This document shows positions 35,273 to 48,000 of a stretch of DNA of 64,000 bases, piece by piece. The stretch is from Isoetes taiwanensis. Taxonomy: Eukaryota > Streptophyta > Lycopodiopsida > Isoetales > Isoetaceae. The notes beneath the pieces were generated by a model that ran no database searches, had not been told where the DNA came from, and saw nothing but the letters and a program-made list of their open reading frames with translations. The DNA lies in contig JAJEKV010000100.1 of NCBI GenBank assembly GCA_021234155.1, forward strand, positions 1,342,116 through 1,406,115, given 5' to 3'. Each line of letters opens with the position of its first letter. The stretch's first letter is position 1. Made by a program: the position numbers and the translations under genes.

Positions 35273-35580
35273 CATAGATTCAAGATAAACAATAATCACA
35301 TTAGCTCACTGGGTATATTGGTTAAAGTAGTCTTATTAGGACATTGAGTTATTTTGGTAGAGGTTCGAACCCCCGTATTTCATATTCTAAAATCTTAGGC
35401 AAAGCCGTATAGAGGTTAGATATTCTCTCAAAACCTTAGGCGAACTCGTATTTCATATTTCAAAATCATAGGCGCCTCCAATGATAAATGATATAAGCGA
35501 AACGAGAGGTGCCCAGAGGCCCCAACATACAATCTGGGCCATAGGATCGACGAATCCGACGACTATAGTAGTCCAGGTGC
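35273..35580 (+). mobile_element. SINE-like repeat, copy 1
   Basis: A 308-bp segment closely matched at 41923-42231. It contains TAGCTCACTGG (35302-35312), fitting an RNA polymerase III A box, and GGTTCGAACCC (35362-35372), a perfect B box, at tRNA-like spacing. The sequence downstream of the B box does not fold as a tRNA, so this is a tRNA-derived short interspersed element rather than a tRNA gene. No clear 3' tail or target duplication was found. Confidence 0.65.
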
Positions 35581-36252
35581 ACCTCGTTTAGAATATGTAG
35601 CAAAATAACAGGGGGTTCCAAGGGGATTTGATATGAATGTAAAAATAACAATTCCCAAAATCATAGACCATATATCCCTAAAACAATTAAATAGGTTGTT
35701 ATAAAAAAAAAAAAAACTAGCAAAAAGCACATCAGAAGGCTTTAGCAAGGTAAGGCAGTTTTAATTAATCAAATAATATCATTGGTAGCATGACACGTGT
35801 AAGGAATAAATATAACAGCAATTATTCAACGCAACATTTGATAAAAGCATAGGTGTTGAAGAGTTATTATCATGCAAAGAATCTCATTGTAAACATGTGT
35901 ATGATGCAAAATATTTAGCTGCAATGTTAGGAACGTACAAGAAAAAAAACATGGAGGTCTTTCGGGTAATCCCTAGGGATGGAGTTCAAGGTTTTAGAAT
36001 ATACTTTGGTATCTTCAATTTGAACAGTAGATATGTTGCCTGAATATTTAGCAAAAAGGGATAAAAGGAAGATCTAATGGTGTAGACACTTGACACCTCA
36101 GGTTTTAGTGAGGTGGACCTGCGATGTGGATAGTTTAGAATTGCAAGAAAGGTTGTAGGGTTGGTTGGGCTGGTGTGCTAAAAAAAGAAAAAAGAAAAAG
36201 AAAAAGGCAAAAAGACATGTTCCCCTCCATACATATTTGAGATCACTTCTTT
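35581..36252. other. Intergenic sequence with a short repeated end
   Basis: About 36090-36185 (ending GGGCTGGTGTGCTAAAAAAA) resembles 41825-41922, which also ends in an A run, suggesting the 3' part of another retroposon family. Confidence 0.5.
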
Positions 36253-36323
36253 AGTAGTGTTGAATACTAATTTCATTTGATCACAAGAAGTAGTGTTGAA
36301 TACTAATTTCATTTGATCACAAG
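36253..36323. repeat. 36-bp direct tandem repeat, two copies
   Basis: AGTAGTGTTGAATACTAATT at 36253 and 36289. Confidence 0.95.
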
Positions 36324-36533
36324 GCAATCTTCTGCTACTAAATATCTCTTTGGAAAAGTATATATGCTAGGTGTGGTTCACTTGCACAAGCAAGTCAAGT
36401 ACTATTGTCTCTTGGACAACATTAATTGTAGAAATGTCCACCACTAGCAGATATTTAGGCATAACTTGCAAATGCAAGATCTATTTCTCGAGCAAGAGTA
36501 TCCATTGGAAAACTTAGGCAAAGCTCTAAAATT

Positions 36534-37230
36534 CATGGTTACCGGGAACGGCGTTCCGAACGCCGTTCCGGTTCCGAACACGTTCTGGGGCATGCCACGT
36601 TCTGGGAACTTTTGTTCCCGTTCCGAATGTGCATGTTACCCGGAACGCCGTTCCGACAACGTTCCGGTAAGTTGGGAACGTTGTTCCCAACTATAAAATT
36701 TGTTTTGACCATTTCCTTCATCTTTTTTTCTTATTTTTCACTTTTACTTTTGCAAATTTCGATTTTGGTAGGTTTGGGCCTCTGATATTCATTCGTAACA
36801 GGGCAGAAAAGCCCTTCTCCTCTCTTTTTGTTTCCGCCTGAGTGGCCACCATACACAGACAGAACAACATAATAATGAAGCCGAACATTGTGAGGATGAA
36901 GAAATTGAAGCTGAAGAAGGTAATAGTGATAATATTTGCGATAATAAAAGATTTCTTCTTTATAATGATGGCTTAAGATATATTCGTCATAAAAGTTAAA
37001 CTATGTGGTGTTTTTTATGTTTATTTATAAGAATGTGTAATTACGGTAGAGCCTTATTTTCATTTGGCCATTATTATACATCACCCTTTGACATTTTCAA
37101 ATTGAAAACTAGTTCAATAGGTTAATCAGCTATTTATTTTTTCCAAAGTTGGATGTTCCCGTTCTGAAGTGTTCCGGTTCCGAAATTTGGGGTGTCGTTC
37201 CGGTTCCCGTTCCGGTTCCGGGTAACCATG
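36534..37230. mobile_element. Non-autonomous hAT element, 697 bp, 8-bp target duplication
   Basis: CTAAAATT stands at 36526-36533 and 37231-37238. The ends are inverted: CATGGTTACCGGGAAC at the left and ...CCGGGTAACCATG at the right. An 8-bp duplication with TIRs is the mark of hAT elements. Both subterminal regions are full of GTTCCG/CGGAAC units that pair with each other, including a second internal GTTACCCGGAACG near 36646. Confidence 0.88.
36868..36999 (+). pseudogene. Remnant acidic tail of an hAT transposase
   Basis: The frame HNNEAEHCEDEEIEAEEGNS ends in YNDGLRYIRHKS and a TAA at 36997-36999. Short acidic ends of this kind occur after the dimerisation domain of plant hAT transposases. 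It lies inside the hAT element at the expected 3' place; the rest of the gene is deleted. The assignment rests mainly on context. Confidence 0.45.
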
Positions 37231-37238
37231 CTAAAATT

Positions 37239-37923
37239 AAGTCTAGGTACACATCTTTCAAATTCCTATTAAATTCCTATTGTATATGTGCCAAGTATAG
37301 GAAAATACATTTGCTGTTCTAATTCTATAGCAGAGTACAAACAGGGAGGTAGCACATCACCATATGAAGTTTTTCACGAGACTGATCCAGACAGGGATTG
37401 TGACTCGTTTGTCTATTGTGCTTGGATCTTCTCCAGATTAGAAGCTTGGGCAAAGTGACTTGAGCTCTCTTGGTTGTGAAGATGGTTATAACCCTCAATG
37501 TTACCATTCAATCTTAAGGCATAGACAAGAGGAAACAACTTTGGCCTTGCTGGCGTAGGTTGAGATTGTTCCAATAAATTTGTTGGAATTACGACTATAG
37601 GTGAAGAATATGGAGTACTGCCCAATAATTCTTATACAACATGAGTACTCTCTGCATTTTGCACTTGTAGTGAATCCCATCATATTTTCCAGCAGCTTTG
37701 CATGTGGCAGACATCCTAATAATTATTTTCCTAGTAGAAAGAAAGGAAATGGATCCAAGACAAAATGCTTGCTCCAGCCTATCCAAACACAACAGAAATA
37801 CACAGAAATACCAGAGAACAATACAATCACCATGAAAGAACTAGATTGAAACACGCTCTTAACTGAAACCACCGCGTGGCAGAAATGAAAGAAAAACACA
37901 TTCTTTGTCTATAATCAGAATTT
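37239..37923. other. Non-coding
   Basis: No gene or repeat that I can support. Confidence 0.5.
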
Positions 37924-38330
37924 TCAAGCAACTAGCTGCACAATAAGCTCCAGAAAAACCTTGATTTCATCCATGCTACACCATTGACGATGGCAAAAAT
38001 CCCTCAATGGCTTGCCGGATGTAATTGTCGCTTGAAAAATGAAACAAGCCTCCTTACCCTGCCCCTGTTGGGCATATGCCGTGATCATGGAAGTCGAAAC
38101 AGCAATATCATGTTCTTGAATCCCACTAAACAAAGAATGCTTCTCCACATTTAGAATACATAGTCACAAGTGAAACTCCTACAGCAACACAATTCTATCG
38201 TTTGTACATGTGATATGCGCATGAATATACTTTCCCTTACTAGGAATTTTAAGACCACAACATGCATCCAATACTGCAATAAAGGTAACCTTATTCGGCT
38301 CTGTTTTTTCCTCTTGTGCATCAGTTCAAA
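37924..38330 (-). pseudogene. Pentatricopeptide repeat (PPR) protein fragment, broken
   Basis: On the minus strand: EPNKVTFIAVLDACCGLKIP, GKYIHAHI, VSLVTMYSKCGEA and EHDIAVSTSMITAYAQQGQG, then KEACFIFQ. These are the standard blocks of plant PLS-class PPR proteins (PNxVTFxxVLxAC, GKxIHAHI, LVxMYxKCG, DVxSWxxMIxAYAQxGxxxEA). PPR proteins bind organelle RNA. The fragment has frameshifts between the blocks and covers about three repeats, so it is a pseudogene piece, not a working gene. Confidence 0.8.
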
Positions 38331-40510
38331 GCATTGAGGTGATTCTTAGTAGAATTCTCTTCCAACATAAACTGCAATCATATAAGTCCACGTAATAACA
38401 ACTGATTCCTCAAGTATGCTAGTCCACTAAAACTTATCCCCTACAAAGCACCCGACTAAGAGAGACATGTATAGAACAATGCCATGTTGCCGTGCCACAA
38501 AATCTTTAGTGAAAAAATGGCTTCCATAAACGCAGACATGAAGTCATCAACGATCTGCAGCAGTGCAAACTAGAAGATATAGTGCCTGAATCTCAGTACA
38601 ACTACTTTAGTCATGAAAGATATGGAAAGGAGAAAATACCGTCTGAGAGTCCGAGATGCTGCCCAAAATTGTTGATATTTTAGAAGCAGTTGTTCCAAAT
38701 CCGACACGTCTTGCAAACGTAATATTAAAGAATACATCAAACTTTTATGTCAAAAGTTCTTACATGATATGTTCGCAACCTGCGTCAAGAACAAGAATGC
38801 TAAGTACAGCATTTACACCATTTTGCCTTCAAAAGTCACAACAAGTACCTTGAGTACCTTAATGTCTGACAAAGCTCTGCCATACCTGCATATTGGAATT
38901 GTTGGAAGTTGAAATCTATCAAAAGGCATTACAACTCACCCCTTCACCATCAGACAGGGAAAAAAATGCCTCAAAATATGGCTGCTCCTGTCACAACAAG
39001 TTTCTGCAGCCCGGCAAAACTATGGCTCTTCAAATACGACTGACCCACTTGTTTGTTAACAAATTAGGAACTCAGGCATGATTCAACCAAGGAAACACAT
39101 GCACGATTGAGCTATAACGAGCAGAGCCTAGCATATTGCTATCAAAACTAAAACTTTTTGCCGGTCAAGGAGGCTGTTATACAAAGCCATCATTCATTAT
39201 ATGATGCCCTCCACTGGGCCCAATAATCAGATGATCCCAGCAAACTTGATGCCGTTTACAAAAAGGAAGCATGGCATGGCCATTGAACCAAAAAACTGTG
39301 AGGTCGTAAGGACATAGGATAGGAAGATCGTGATGGAGGTTGTCTAAGTCTATGGGAACTAAGGCGAACAAAGGACTAAAAAAATTTCTGGTTGCTTTTG
39401 CCTTGGTCTGTGAAAGATCAGGTGAAATGTAAAATGGCCGAACAAAGCTCCAAAAGCCAACCAAAATGCCTTTCACAACTCCATCTATGCCTCTTCAAAA
39501 TCCGTCTGCCAACTTATTATGCCAACTAAAAAACTTCCGATTCAACAAAGGGCTTAAAATAAAAATGGGCAAAACATTCAAAGCCCAGCAGACCAACATA
39601 GCTATACAGCACATCGCCATAGCCGTTGTTTCCAAAAAGACGACAGAGATAAAAAAAATCCATATTGTAAGGCCTGACAGAAATCCTGCAGAAAAATAGA
39701 AAACATAACACATTTCGCGACCATGCAAATAAAAACCGAAATGCAAACAGGCAAAGAGGAAGCTCAAAAAGCTATGTAAGCCTCATAATCATCGAATACC
39801 GAATCTATTGCTGATTTAAAGCGATTCTAGAACTATTCACATTTTGTACAGTCCTTTACCTGAATATACAAATTGATTAAAAACATGACTGGATCAACCA
39901 TGATATTCTTCACAATAGCCATACCCATATCTCCAACAGCTGCGGCAGGTAAACGGTTCAACTTTCTTTTAAGGCCTTTTACAGAAATCACATACAGATT
40001 TTTTGCTACCATCCAGGTTTAACGCCATAAATGCTGCTTAAAAGCATAGCTTTTGCGCAGAAGCTTATAGAATGCATTGAAGAAAAAGGCTACGATCATT
40101 TTTGCACACTGCAATTAGAGCGCAAAGCAGCCTTGGCGAGTCCACCACATGGAAGAAACATGTTTAGACACTTCCAATTTCTCAATGACTTCCTCATCTA
40201 CAGACTCAGCAACCAGCATACCAAAATCATCGGCATCGAATTAGGAAAAAGGATCAATCGATGCAAACCTAGAAATGCTGATGAAGAACCTATACAGCCC
40301 GATTCTGGCAGGTACTTCCACGCTTTTCCATCTCGATCCTTGAACACCTTAAACGGAAGTGGTTTACTCATTTTGGCAGGCGAGCAATGAGAACCCACAG
40401 CCTGACGCTTGATAGGAGACTTAAGCAAGGGTTGTTTCTATGGAAAATTGGCAGGGGATGGACTGAAAGGAAGGCGAGAATGGGCTGCTTAAGGAAGAAG
40501 AAGAAGGTGC
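38331..40510. other. Largely non-coding
   Basis: Scattered short frames only. A minus-strand stretch at about 40270-40410 (KPLPFKVFKDRDGKAWKYLP) looks coding and may belong with the next entry. Confidence 0.4.
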
Positions 40511-40690
40511 TTATGCCATTGATTGAGGCAAACGCCGTCGAGCAATCTGCTGCATGGCGTTTTGCTCTAGTTGATCGAGTTCTTCAGTGCTTAATCCCCA
40601 TTCGTCATCGTTTTCAATCGCTACCGGAATCAAACCCAACACCATGATTTGCGGCCAGGACATCGGCAAGCACGACGTAAAGTGGGAAGA
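40511..40690 (-). pseudogene. Possible N-terminal exon of a nuclear (SNF2/SMARCAL1-like?) gene
   Basis: The minus-strand frame reads ENDDEWGLSTEELDQLEQNA then MQQIARRRLPQSMA and stops. An acidic DDxWxLSxEELDxLExxA start recalls plant SMARCAL1-type remodellers, but the motif is short and no helicase block follows. The identification is a guess from composition. The frame is short and the downstream piece is in another phase, so it is a fragment at best. Confidence 0.2.
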
Positions 40691-40717
40691 AATGGGGTTT
40701 CTTTGTCTAAACAACAA

Positions 40718-41922
40718 ATCATTTTACCCTCGTTCCCTTAGAAGACTTTTGGCCGAGCACTTCAAGGTCGCGAGGAAGAGCAACTCCTATTCATATCATA
40801 TCGTAGAGCAGTTGTGCAGAAGAAACAGGGCAAGAAAAGTGCGAAGGATCAGAGAAGAAATAAGATGAAGAATCGTGTTTGGAAGAGGAAAAATACACGG
40901 GATTGATCAAGCAAGGGACCGCTTCTCTTCCCATCTCTGTGCCCATTTTTTTACCAATTTCTAATTTCCCTGGCCTTAGATTTGCAAATCTAGAGATCCG
41001 ATGGTGCAAAATAAGGGCGAAATCACATTACGGCAGTGCCCAAGAAAGATATCTGCGACTTTGGGCCTCCGTTGGACGCATGCCTGGGCACGCCATTTCT
41101 GTTGCTGTCATATTAGGGTGCACAAACAGAGCAAGGAACAGATCCACGCCTCAAGCTGTCCGCAAATCAAGGAGATCAGAGTTTGAAATCAGCGCTTCAG
41201 ATCAGGGTGCCCAAGTCTGGGACGATTTTGGTCACCCGAGAACCCCCGACCAAAAAACAGAGGGGTGCCCAAGCCAAAATCGTTGTTTGGGCACTCAAGT
41301 ATGATACAGGGATGTGCCCAAAATCTCCATGTTTCACGATCTGATTGGCTTACTGTAAGAACAGAAGGCTGAATGGATGGTAGGAATGCTTTAAGACAGA
41401 TGAATAAAAATGGAAGAAGGATGCTCCTGCATATGACATTTGGTAATCATTAGTATCAATCCTGTTCTTGAGATCATTTGTACTGTTATCTGGTCAGATC
41501 ACCCTATAAACATGAAACCAACTTATTAGAGTATTATGCTCAAAAGTCAAACTGATCTAACTACTAGAGTAATGTGCTCAAAAGTCAAACTGATCTAACT
41601 ACTTTTAAACCTACTGCAAATCTCTAAGCTTTTTAATGTAAAAAGAGGGACAAGCAAGCATGCTGGTCCCAATACCTTTTCAGATGCAAGACATTGATAG
41701 GGTTTGGCAATGGCATTCCTGAAGCAACCTCTTGTAACCAATAAGAATTAGTACCTGCAGATTCTAGCACTACAAAGAGTCCTTCATGCACGATTGGCGG
41801 GGCACGCTAATGTGATTCCACCCTAAGACACATCAGATTTTGATGGTATGGAAATTACACGTGGATAGGCTAGAATTTGAGGAAAGGCTGTAGGCCCGGT
41901 AGGGCTGGTGTGCTAAAAAAAA
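40718..41922. other. Non-coding
   Basis: A short tandem duplication (TGCTCAAAAGTCAAACTGAT at about 41538 and 41576). No gene seen. Confidence 0.5.
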
Positions 41923-42231
41923 CATAGATTCAAAATAAAAATAATCACATTAGCTCATTGGGTATATTGGTTAAAGTAGTTTTATTAAGACATTGAGTTA
42001 TTTTGGTTGAGGTTCGAACCCCCGTATTTCATATTCTAAAATCTTAGGCAAAGCCATATAGACGTTAGATATTCTCTCAAAACCTTAGGCGGAACTCGAA
42101 TTTCATATTTCAAAATCATAGGCGCCTCCAATGATAAATGACTGTAAGCGAAACGAGAGGTGCCCAGAGGCCCCAACATATGATCTGGGCCGTAGGATCG
42201 ACGAATCCGACGACTATGGTAGTCCAGGTGC
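41923..42231 (+). mobile_element. SINE-like repeat, copy 2
   Basis: Matches 35273-35580 along its length. A-box-like TAGCTCATTGG at 41951-41961 and perfect B box GGTTCGAACCC at 42011-42021. An A run (41915-41922) stands just before it and a fragment of LINE type follows. Confidence 0.65.
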
Positions 42232-42239
42232 GTCTGGTT

Positions 42240-43000
42240 TAGTCTTGCCTCATATCATTGAAATGCCATATTTACAGGGCAAAGGCACTGGAGAGGCTGC
42301 TGAAAATGGAGAATGTTTGGATGCACAACACGTTCATACTGTTTTTTAAAAAGCTTTATAAGAAGCAGAAAAGGCAGTGTGAAGCTTTAGCAATCAAGCT
42401 CGTTGCCAACACTACTCACTCTGTCCAAGACTTGGATAACTGGCTGGATCTGTTTAGCCGAAGTGGCATGGATTGACAACTTATATACACGAATGACGTG
42501 GACCTCTTTGCTTTCACCCCAACGAGTATGCATCAACATCTGGATGCACCAAGATCAGGATGTGGAAGTGGTCCAAACATACAAATACTTAAGAGTGGAG
42601 TTCACTACTACCATGCATTGGGATACTTGTATTTGGTAATGGATGATGGCAGGCTGGAAGGCTTTCTATGCAATACAGAACAACTATCATAGAGCATAGC
42701 TTTATGACTGGTCACGCTAGTTGCACTTGTTCAGGGTGTTGGTGGAGCCGGTGCTTTTGTATAGAGCCGAAGTATGGGGGCCAATAATGTCACTTAGCAC
42801 TTGGAAGGACTTGGAAAGGCTATAGAAACCTTCTTGACTCGAGCACTTGGAGTCAAGTCCACGATCTCATATCAAATTCTTATGCAAGAGATTAGGTTCC
42901 TACCTCTTCAAAGAGCTACTATGGAATGTCACATAATATAATATCAAAAAGTGGCAAGCACATGAAACTTATGTCTTCCAAATCTTGCTTGAGGACTATA
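42240..43000 (+). pseudogene. LINE reverse transcriptase C-terminal fragment (plus strand)
   Basis: Blocks from the end of a LINE ORF2 appear in shifting frames: VEVVQTYKYLRVEFTTTMHW near 42560, GWKAFYAIQNN near 42655, FRVLVEPVLLYGAEVWGP near 42735 and SYQILMQEIRFLPLQRAT near 42870. The YKYLGV..., KA..A and PVLLYGxEVWG order is known from I/Jockey-like plant LINEs. Several stops and shifts make it a relic. The frame at 42258-42476 (LYKKQKRQCEALAIKLVANT) just upstream is open but unidentified. Confidence 0.7.
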
Positions 43001-44919
43001 ACGCTTGGCATACATGTGCACAACAATGAAGACTATAATCGCCTAAAACAGTATCTGGACATATGTTTTCTAAGTAAGCTTTAGGATAATAGTGCTTTGA
43101 AGTTGGTAAAGACATAAGAAACTAGATTTATAATGCTATGCTTGCAAGGAGTCCATATCAATACTTGCTAACACATTCACCCATGAAAAACCATAGAACG
43201 ATTGCATCCATTCACATGATGCTTAACTGTTAGGAAGCAGTTTCAAGCTTCCTAATTTACTTTACGTATGCAAATGTCATTTGATAGACATATTAGGTAA
43301 CATTTCAGTTTATGTTATTTTATGTTATGTGTTAGTAGTCTTTATCCAGATGGAACTTTGTGGCTCTTGCTTGGAAAATGAGATCTTATGGGATTTGTTG
43401 AGGATCTCTTGGAAGATTTATCCCTCTAGTGTAAGAAAAAAGTAGGTTCTACTTTGGAACTCAATTCACATGAATAGTTTTCTCAGTATACCCGTGTATA
43501 GTTGGGCCATTTTTGGGATTTTTTTTTTGGAGGTCAAATTTGCGAGGTCTATACTTTGTGAAACGATAAGATGAATATCTGGGATTTTGTCTTAGAATTT
43601 ATTTCATCATGCACATGTTTTGGTTTATTACCCTTATTGAGCTCGTTGAGATGTTTTCTCTGGATGATCTATAGTACAATACAGGTGCAAGGTTTTCTAG
43701 TTTTATTATGGCTCATAATGAGCCCCATTGCGTGGGTATCAATTTAGCTCGAGTACTTCTTAGCTAATGCCATCACATTGTGGTTGTGGGGCCATAGACT
43801 TAGGCGGCAGGAGGCCCCTATGTTCTGAACTTGGTCCTACAAAGATGATACCCTTGCAAATGGGCTACTCTGAATTATGTATCTATTGATGTAGCTATTG
43901 CAGCTTCTCCCCTTTGTGGGAACCTTCCTTCCTTCCTTCCCTTTGTGGGAAGATAATTAATGTATTACTTTAGTCCATCCTTGTAATATTACAAGGAGGA
44001 CGGCTGGGACTATGACTTTTTTAGGAAGGAGTTACATATTTGACTTTGTGCTAATTTTGCCTATGTTAGAGGTAAATTGTTCAAGGGTGGGCATGGATCC
44101 TATAGTACACTTATCTTCTAGATTCAGAGTTGAAATTGTAGACTCCTATTTCTAGCTTCTTAACTTATAATTCTTTCAATCTAGATCGACATGGATTTAA
44201 AAAGTGCTTCCATGTTGCTTATTCTATACTCAACTATATATGCACCTTATTTGTTTCTATTGGCATAATACACGCTGTTACCTTCAAAAAGAGGAGAAGG
44301 AGAGCATTTTTTTAGTTTCTTGGACTGGCTTATGAGATTACGAAGTCATGTTCCCATAAATTTTAGATCAAATGGTCTTTGCCTTCAAATCAAAAAACCT
44401 TTTCAATTTGTACATGTCCAACAAGTCGACCTTTTGTTCACATGTGTTCCTTGCATTTATGTTTACAAATTTCAAACATCGGAGAAGGGGGAGCAACAAC
44501 ATTTACTTGACACTATACATATTACCTTATTGTGGCATGAGCAGTGTTCTTCTTACTTAGCATGTAGTAATTGTCATCACATCTAGTCTCAAATATTCGC
44601 ATTCAATTTATCAATCCATTTGCACATTAAAAAGGCCATCTAACATCAATTGACACTGTTTATTACTCCGTACATGACACTTTAATAATATCAATGGTGC
44701 TAGAGAATATATCGGTTTTGTTGTTGTTATCAACTTAAATATCTATGTCTGGTAGAAAGCATATTATATTATAATGTTATAGTGTGTGTGTTCAATGGAG
44801 CCCTAGATCAGACGATCAAGGATTTGATTGACCAACGGTGGAGATGATGTGTGCGTGTCTTCAACTAAAGTTTCACCTTGACCATGGCTCCAATATGATT
44901 CACTCAATCCGACAGTCGA
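43001..44919. other. Non-coding, decayed sequence
   Basis: A short (TTCC)n run near 43926-43943. The frame at 44320-44586 shows no family. Possibly more retroelement relic. Confidence 0.4.
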
Positions 44920-45052
44920 ACGATGAAAGGGAAAAGGGAAAAAGGAAAAGGGGAAGGGAAAAGGAAAAGTGAGAGAGAAAGGACAAAAGGAAAAAAGGAT
45001 AAGGGAAAAGGGAAAAGGAGAAATAAGAATAGAATAGAATAGAATAGAATAC
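44920..45052. repeat. Purine tract and (AGAAT)n, probable 3' end of LINE-B
   Basis: AAAGGGAAAAGG-type runs for about 100 bp, then AGAAT repeated about five times at 45027-45051. On the minus strand this is a (ATTCT)n tail following LINE-B sequence, a place where LINEs often carry a short tandem repeat instead of an A tail. Confidence 0.7.
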
Positions 45053-48000
45053 ATTAATGTCCCTTGTGCCGTAAGGCCCCTGGACTTGTGTAGCATGGGC
45101 GAGCTCTCTAAAAGGGTGCTACTAGCACATCACGCTGTTATAATGTAGCCTTTTCTGAAGGCTGACTTTTTTCTTTTAATACCAGCATCCCGCTTTACCT
45201 CGGCTTCTTGGCCGTGCAGTGATGCGTCGTTATCAATCAGCTTTTAGCTGAGCAATTTGTGTGGGGCTATATGACCCGTTTTGTACAGATCATATTACAA
45301 GCCCTCTTTCACTGTGTACTTCTCTGTGTCTGGTCGTCATTCTTTGGATCGCGTCTGCCAAATCCCGTAATGATTCTGTCATCTTCATCGGATGTGAATT
45401 TGGTTCCCCCACCTTATATTTCTATATCTGTCCCTGATGTCTCCGTAGATCGGGCAGTCATTAATCATATGGTTCTCATCCTGTATGTCCCTTCTGTTTT
45501 TCCCCAATATGTTATCCCGGTATATCTGGTGTCCTATTTGTTGATCTGGATTAAAAACTTGTATGAGCCAGTCTGTCTTGGGTCCTGTATGTCTTTGCGA
45601 CCATGCTCTTGTCGCTATGTATCCGCCCCTCCTCATTCTTTGCCCCTCTTTTATTAGGTCACTCAGGTTTAATCCCATCAATGTTCTGGTCCATGTTGCC
45701 ACCTCTCTAAACCATCCAATGCTTTCGAGGATGTGTGATTTTCTTTGATTCGGTGATTGCAATCTTTGGGCGGTTTCCTTGTATGTCTCCGCGTTGTCTC
45801 CGGCGGTACCTTATGGTTCTCTCCCATGCTCTCACTTCCATCGGTTTTGCCTGTTTCGAGGACCATGATTGTCGATTGGCGTGTTTGTTCTTACCACCTG
45901 AATTCTGCGTGCCATTGCCTAAGAATTCCTTCCTGCTTTTCCCGGTTTCTTACTGTTAAACCCGGCCCCATGCTTACGCTCCGCATAACCGAGTGGTGGC
46001 TATCACAGACCTTGAATAGGTAACATTTGATGTCCCAATCGGTTATTCTACTTACATTACGAAGTTTTTTTCATGTTAAAGTAGCTTCCTATAGCTGATT
46101 GGAATCTGGCGTTAGCTTCTTTGGCCCATTTCCTAAGCCATGCGCATCATAACCTAGATATCGTCAGACATTTGCTTCCTCTATCTCTTTATCTTTATAT
46201 CCGAAAGGTTTATGCCTGTTCTTATGTCCAAAGATGACTATCGTAGTTTTTGCTAGATTCACTTTGTCACCAGATCCTCCGTAATTGTTCTAGAATTTTG
46301 AGCAATGCATTGCATTCCTTTGTTTTTTGTTGCCATCATATTGAGATCATCCGCATATAGCATTATCGGTGCCTTAGTGTCTCCCGGTGTGGGGGCATAC
46401 TCGCCCCCTTCGTTACGCTATGTATCCTGTAGTGCATCTATGTATATTCCAAAGCGAGTTGGGGATAGCGGGCAGCCCCTTTACACCGGTGTCTGATTAT
46501 CGGTGTCCTTCTGTTCCATCTTAGCATACACCTTGTGGTACAGGTCTTGTGATCGATCCTACCATATTTCGGGGCTTGCATGTCCATCGGGTCTTTTTAG
46601 CGGCTTCTCTCGGATCAGTATCAAACGCTTTTTCGAAATCTACAAAGCAACAGCATTATTTTCCTTCCTCGCACTTTGTTCTCGCTCTATTAATATCCAG
46701 AAAGGGTCACGAGATGATTCGTGGTTGAGTGCTCGGTCCGAACCACCGCTTGCCCTTGTGCTCTCATATTTCCTTCTTACGCCCATTTTTTTAGTTTGTT
46801 ATCCAATACCTTTCCAAACCATTTTGCGAAAATCGAGCTTACCATTATCGTCCTATAGTTCCCCGGATCTTTTCTATTTCACGCCTTATGTAGGGGGTAT
46901 GACTCTTTGTATGTCCATAAATGCGGGAGTCCTGTATGTATGATGCCATTGAAAATGTCGTAACACAATGCGCCAATTTCGTCTCTCAAAGACACGCCAG
47001 CGGTTCCACGGTCGGGGCCGTATAGATCCGGTGCTTTTATGATTAGCCATCTGTTTAGGGCTAGCATTACTTCTAGCATGTTGAAGCATGGTTTATCGGG
47101 TCATCTTTGTATTGGTATTGCACCAGGAGGTGCCCCGTCTTATATAATTTGTCGGGTAACTCTCCCATCCCTCGGTTCCAATGCCATCTTGTTCGTTCCT
47201 TGCTTTCATATTGCTACCCCCTCCTTTGTTTTTGAATCCTCTCCAAAATCTTCGGGGCTGTTTTTTCAGCAATTTTCCCATGTACCATTGGTCTTTGTAG
47301 CGGGGTTATTGTATCTTTTCTTCTTCAGTAATCTTATGTATGCTGCCTTTTCTTCCCGGTATGTCTCCTTTCTCCTGTGTTTTCTCATTTTCCTCTTGTG
47401 TTCTCTACACTCGTCATCATACCATACTGAAGCTCTGAATGCCCTGTTCTTCCTGATTTTGATCCTTTTCCCAAACACATCTGATGCTACCCTTACCATG
47501 ATGTCATTTAGGGTGTTCCCATTATCGCTTGCATTGTGTTTTCCCCAATCCCATTTTCCCATTTCCTCCTTGATCATTTGGGTGAAGGTTTCTGCGTATT
47601 TCTCCTGGAATTGAATCCTCACCCTGTCTTTGTTATCCTCCTTTCTTTCTGTGCTATCTTTTTGTGGCGTCCCTTCCAGTCTGATTGTTAATTTAATCGG
47701 TCTATGGCTTTCCCTTTTCCGAGTCGGCCATTCTTGTCGCATTAGCCCTTCTATCTTTTCCGCTGCTTGGTCATTCAAAATTATATAATCCACTATGCTC
47801 TTACCATGTGTGTTTTGGCTCGTAAAACCTCCCGATCCCCTCCATTTTTTCACGCCATTAGCTATGATCATCCCTGTTGCCGTGCAGACTTCCAACAATA
47901 ATTCACCTCTAGCATTGACCTATGTCTTATCTTCTGTATCCCTCTGCCATTCCTGTGTCCTCGCCGTGTACACTATTTGACCATCTTTGTCATCCGTGTG

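Noticed and set aside
35302-35372. tRNA gene suggested by A and B boxes
   Set aside because: No matching acceptor stem or anticodon arm, and the boxes sit in a 308-bp repeated unit, so a tRNA-derived SINE is more likely.
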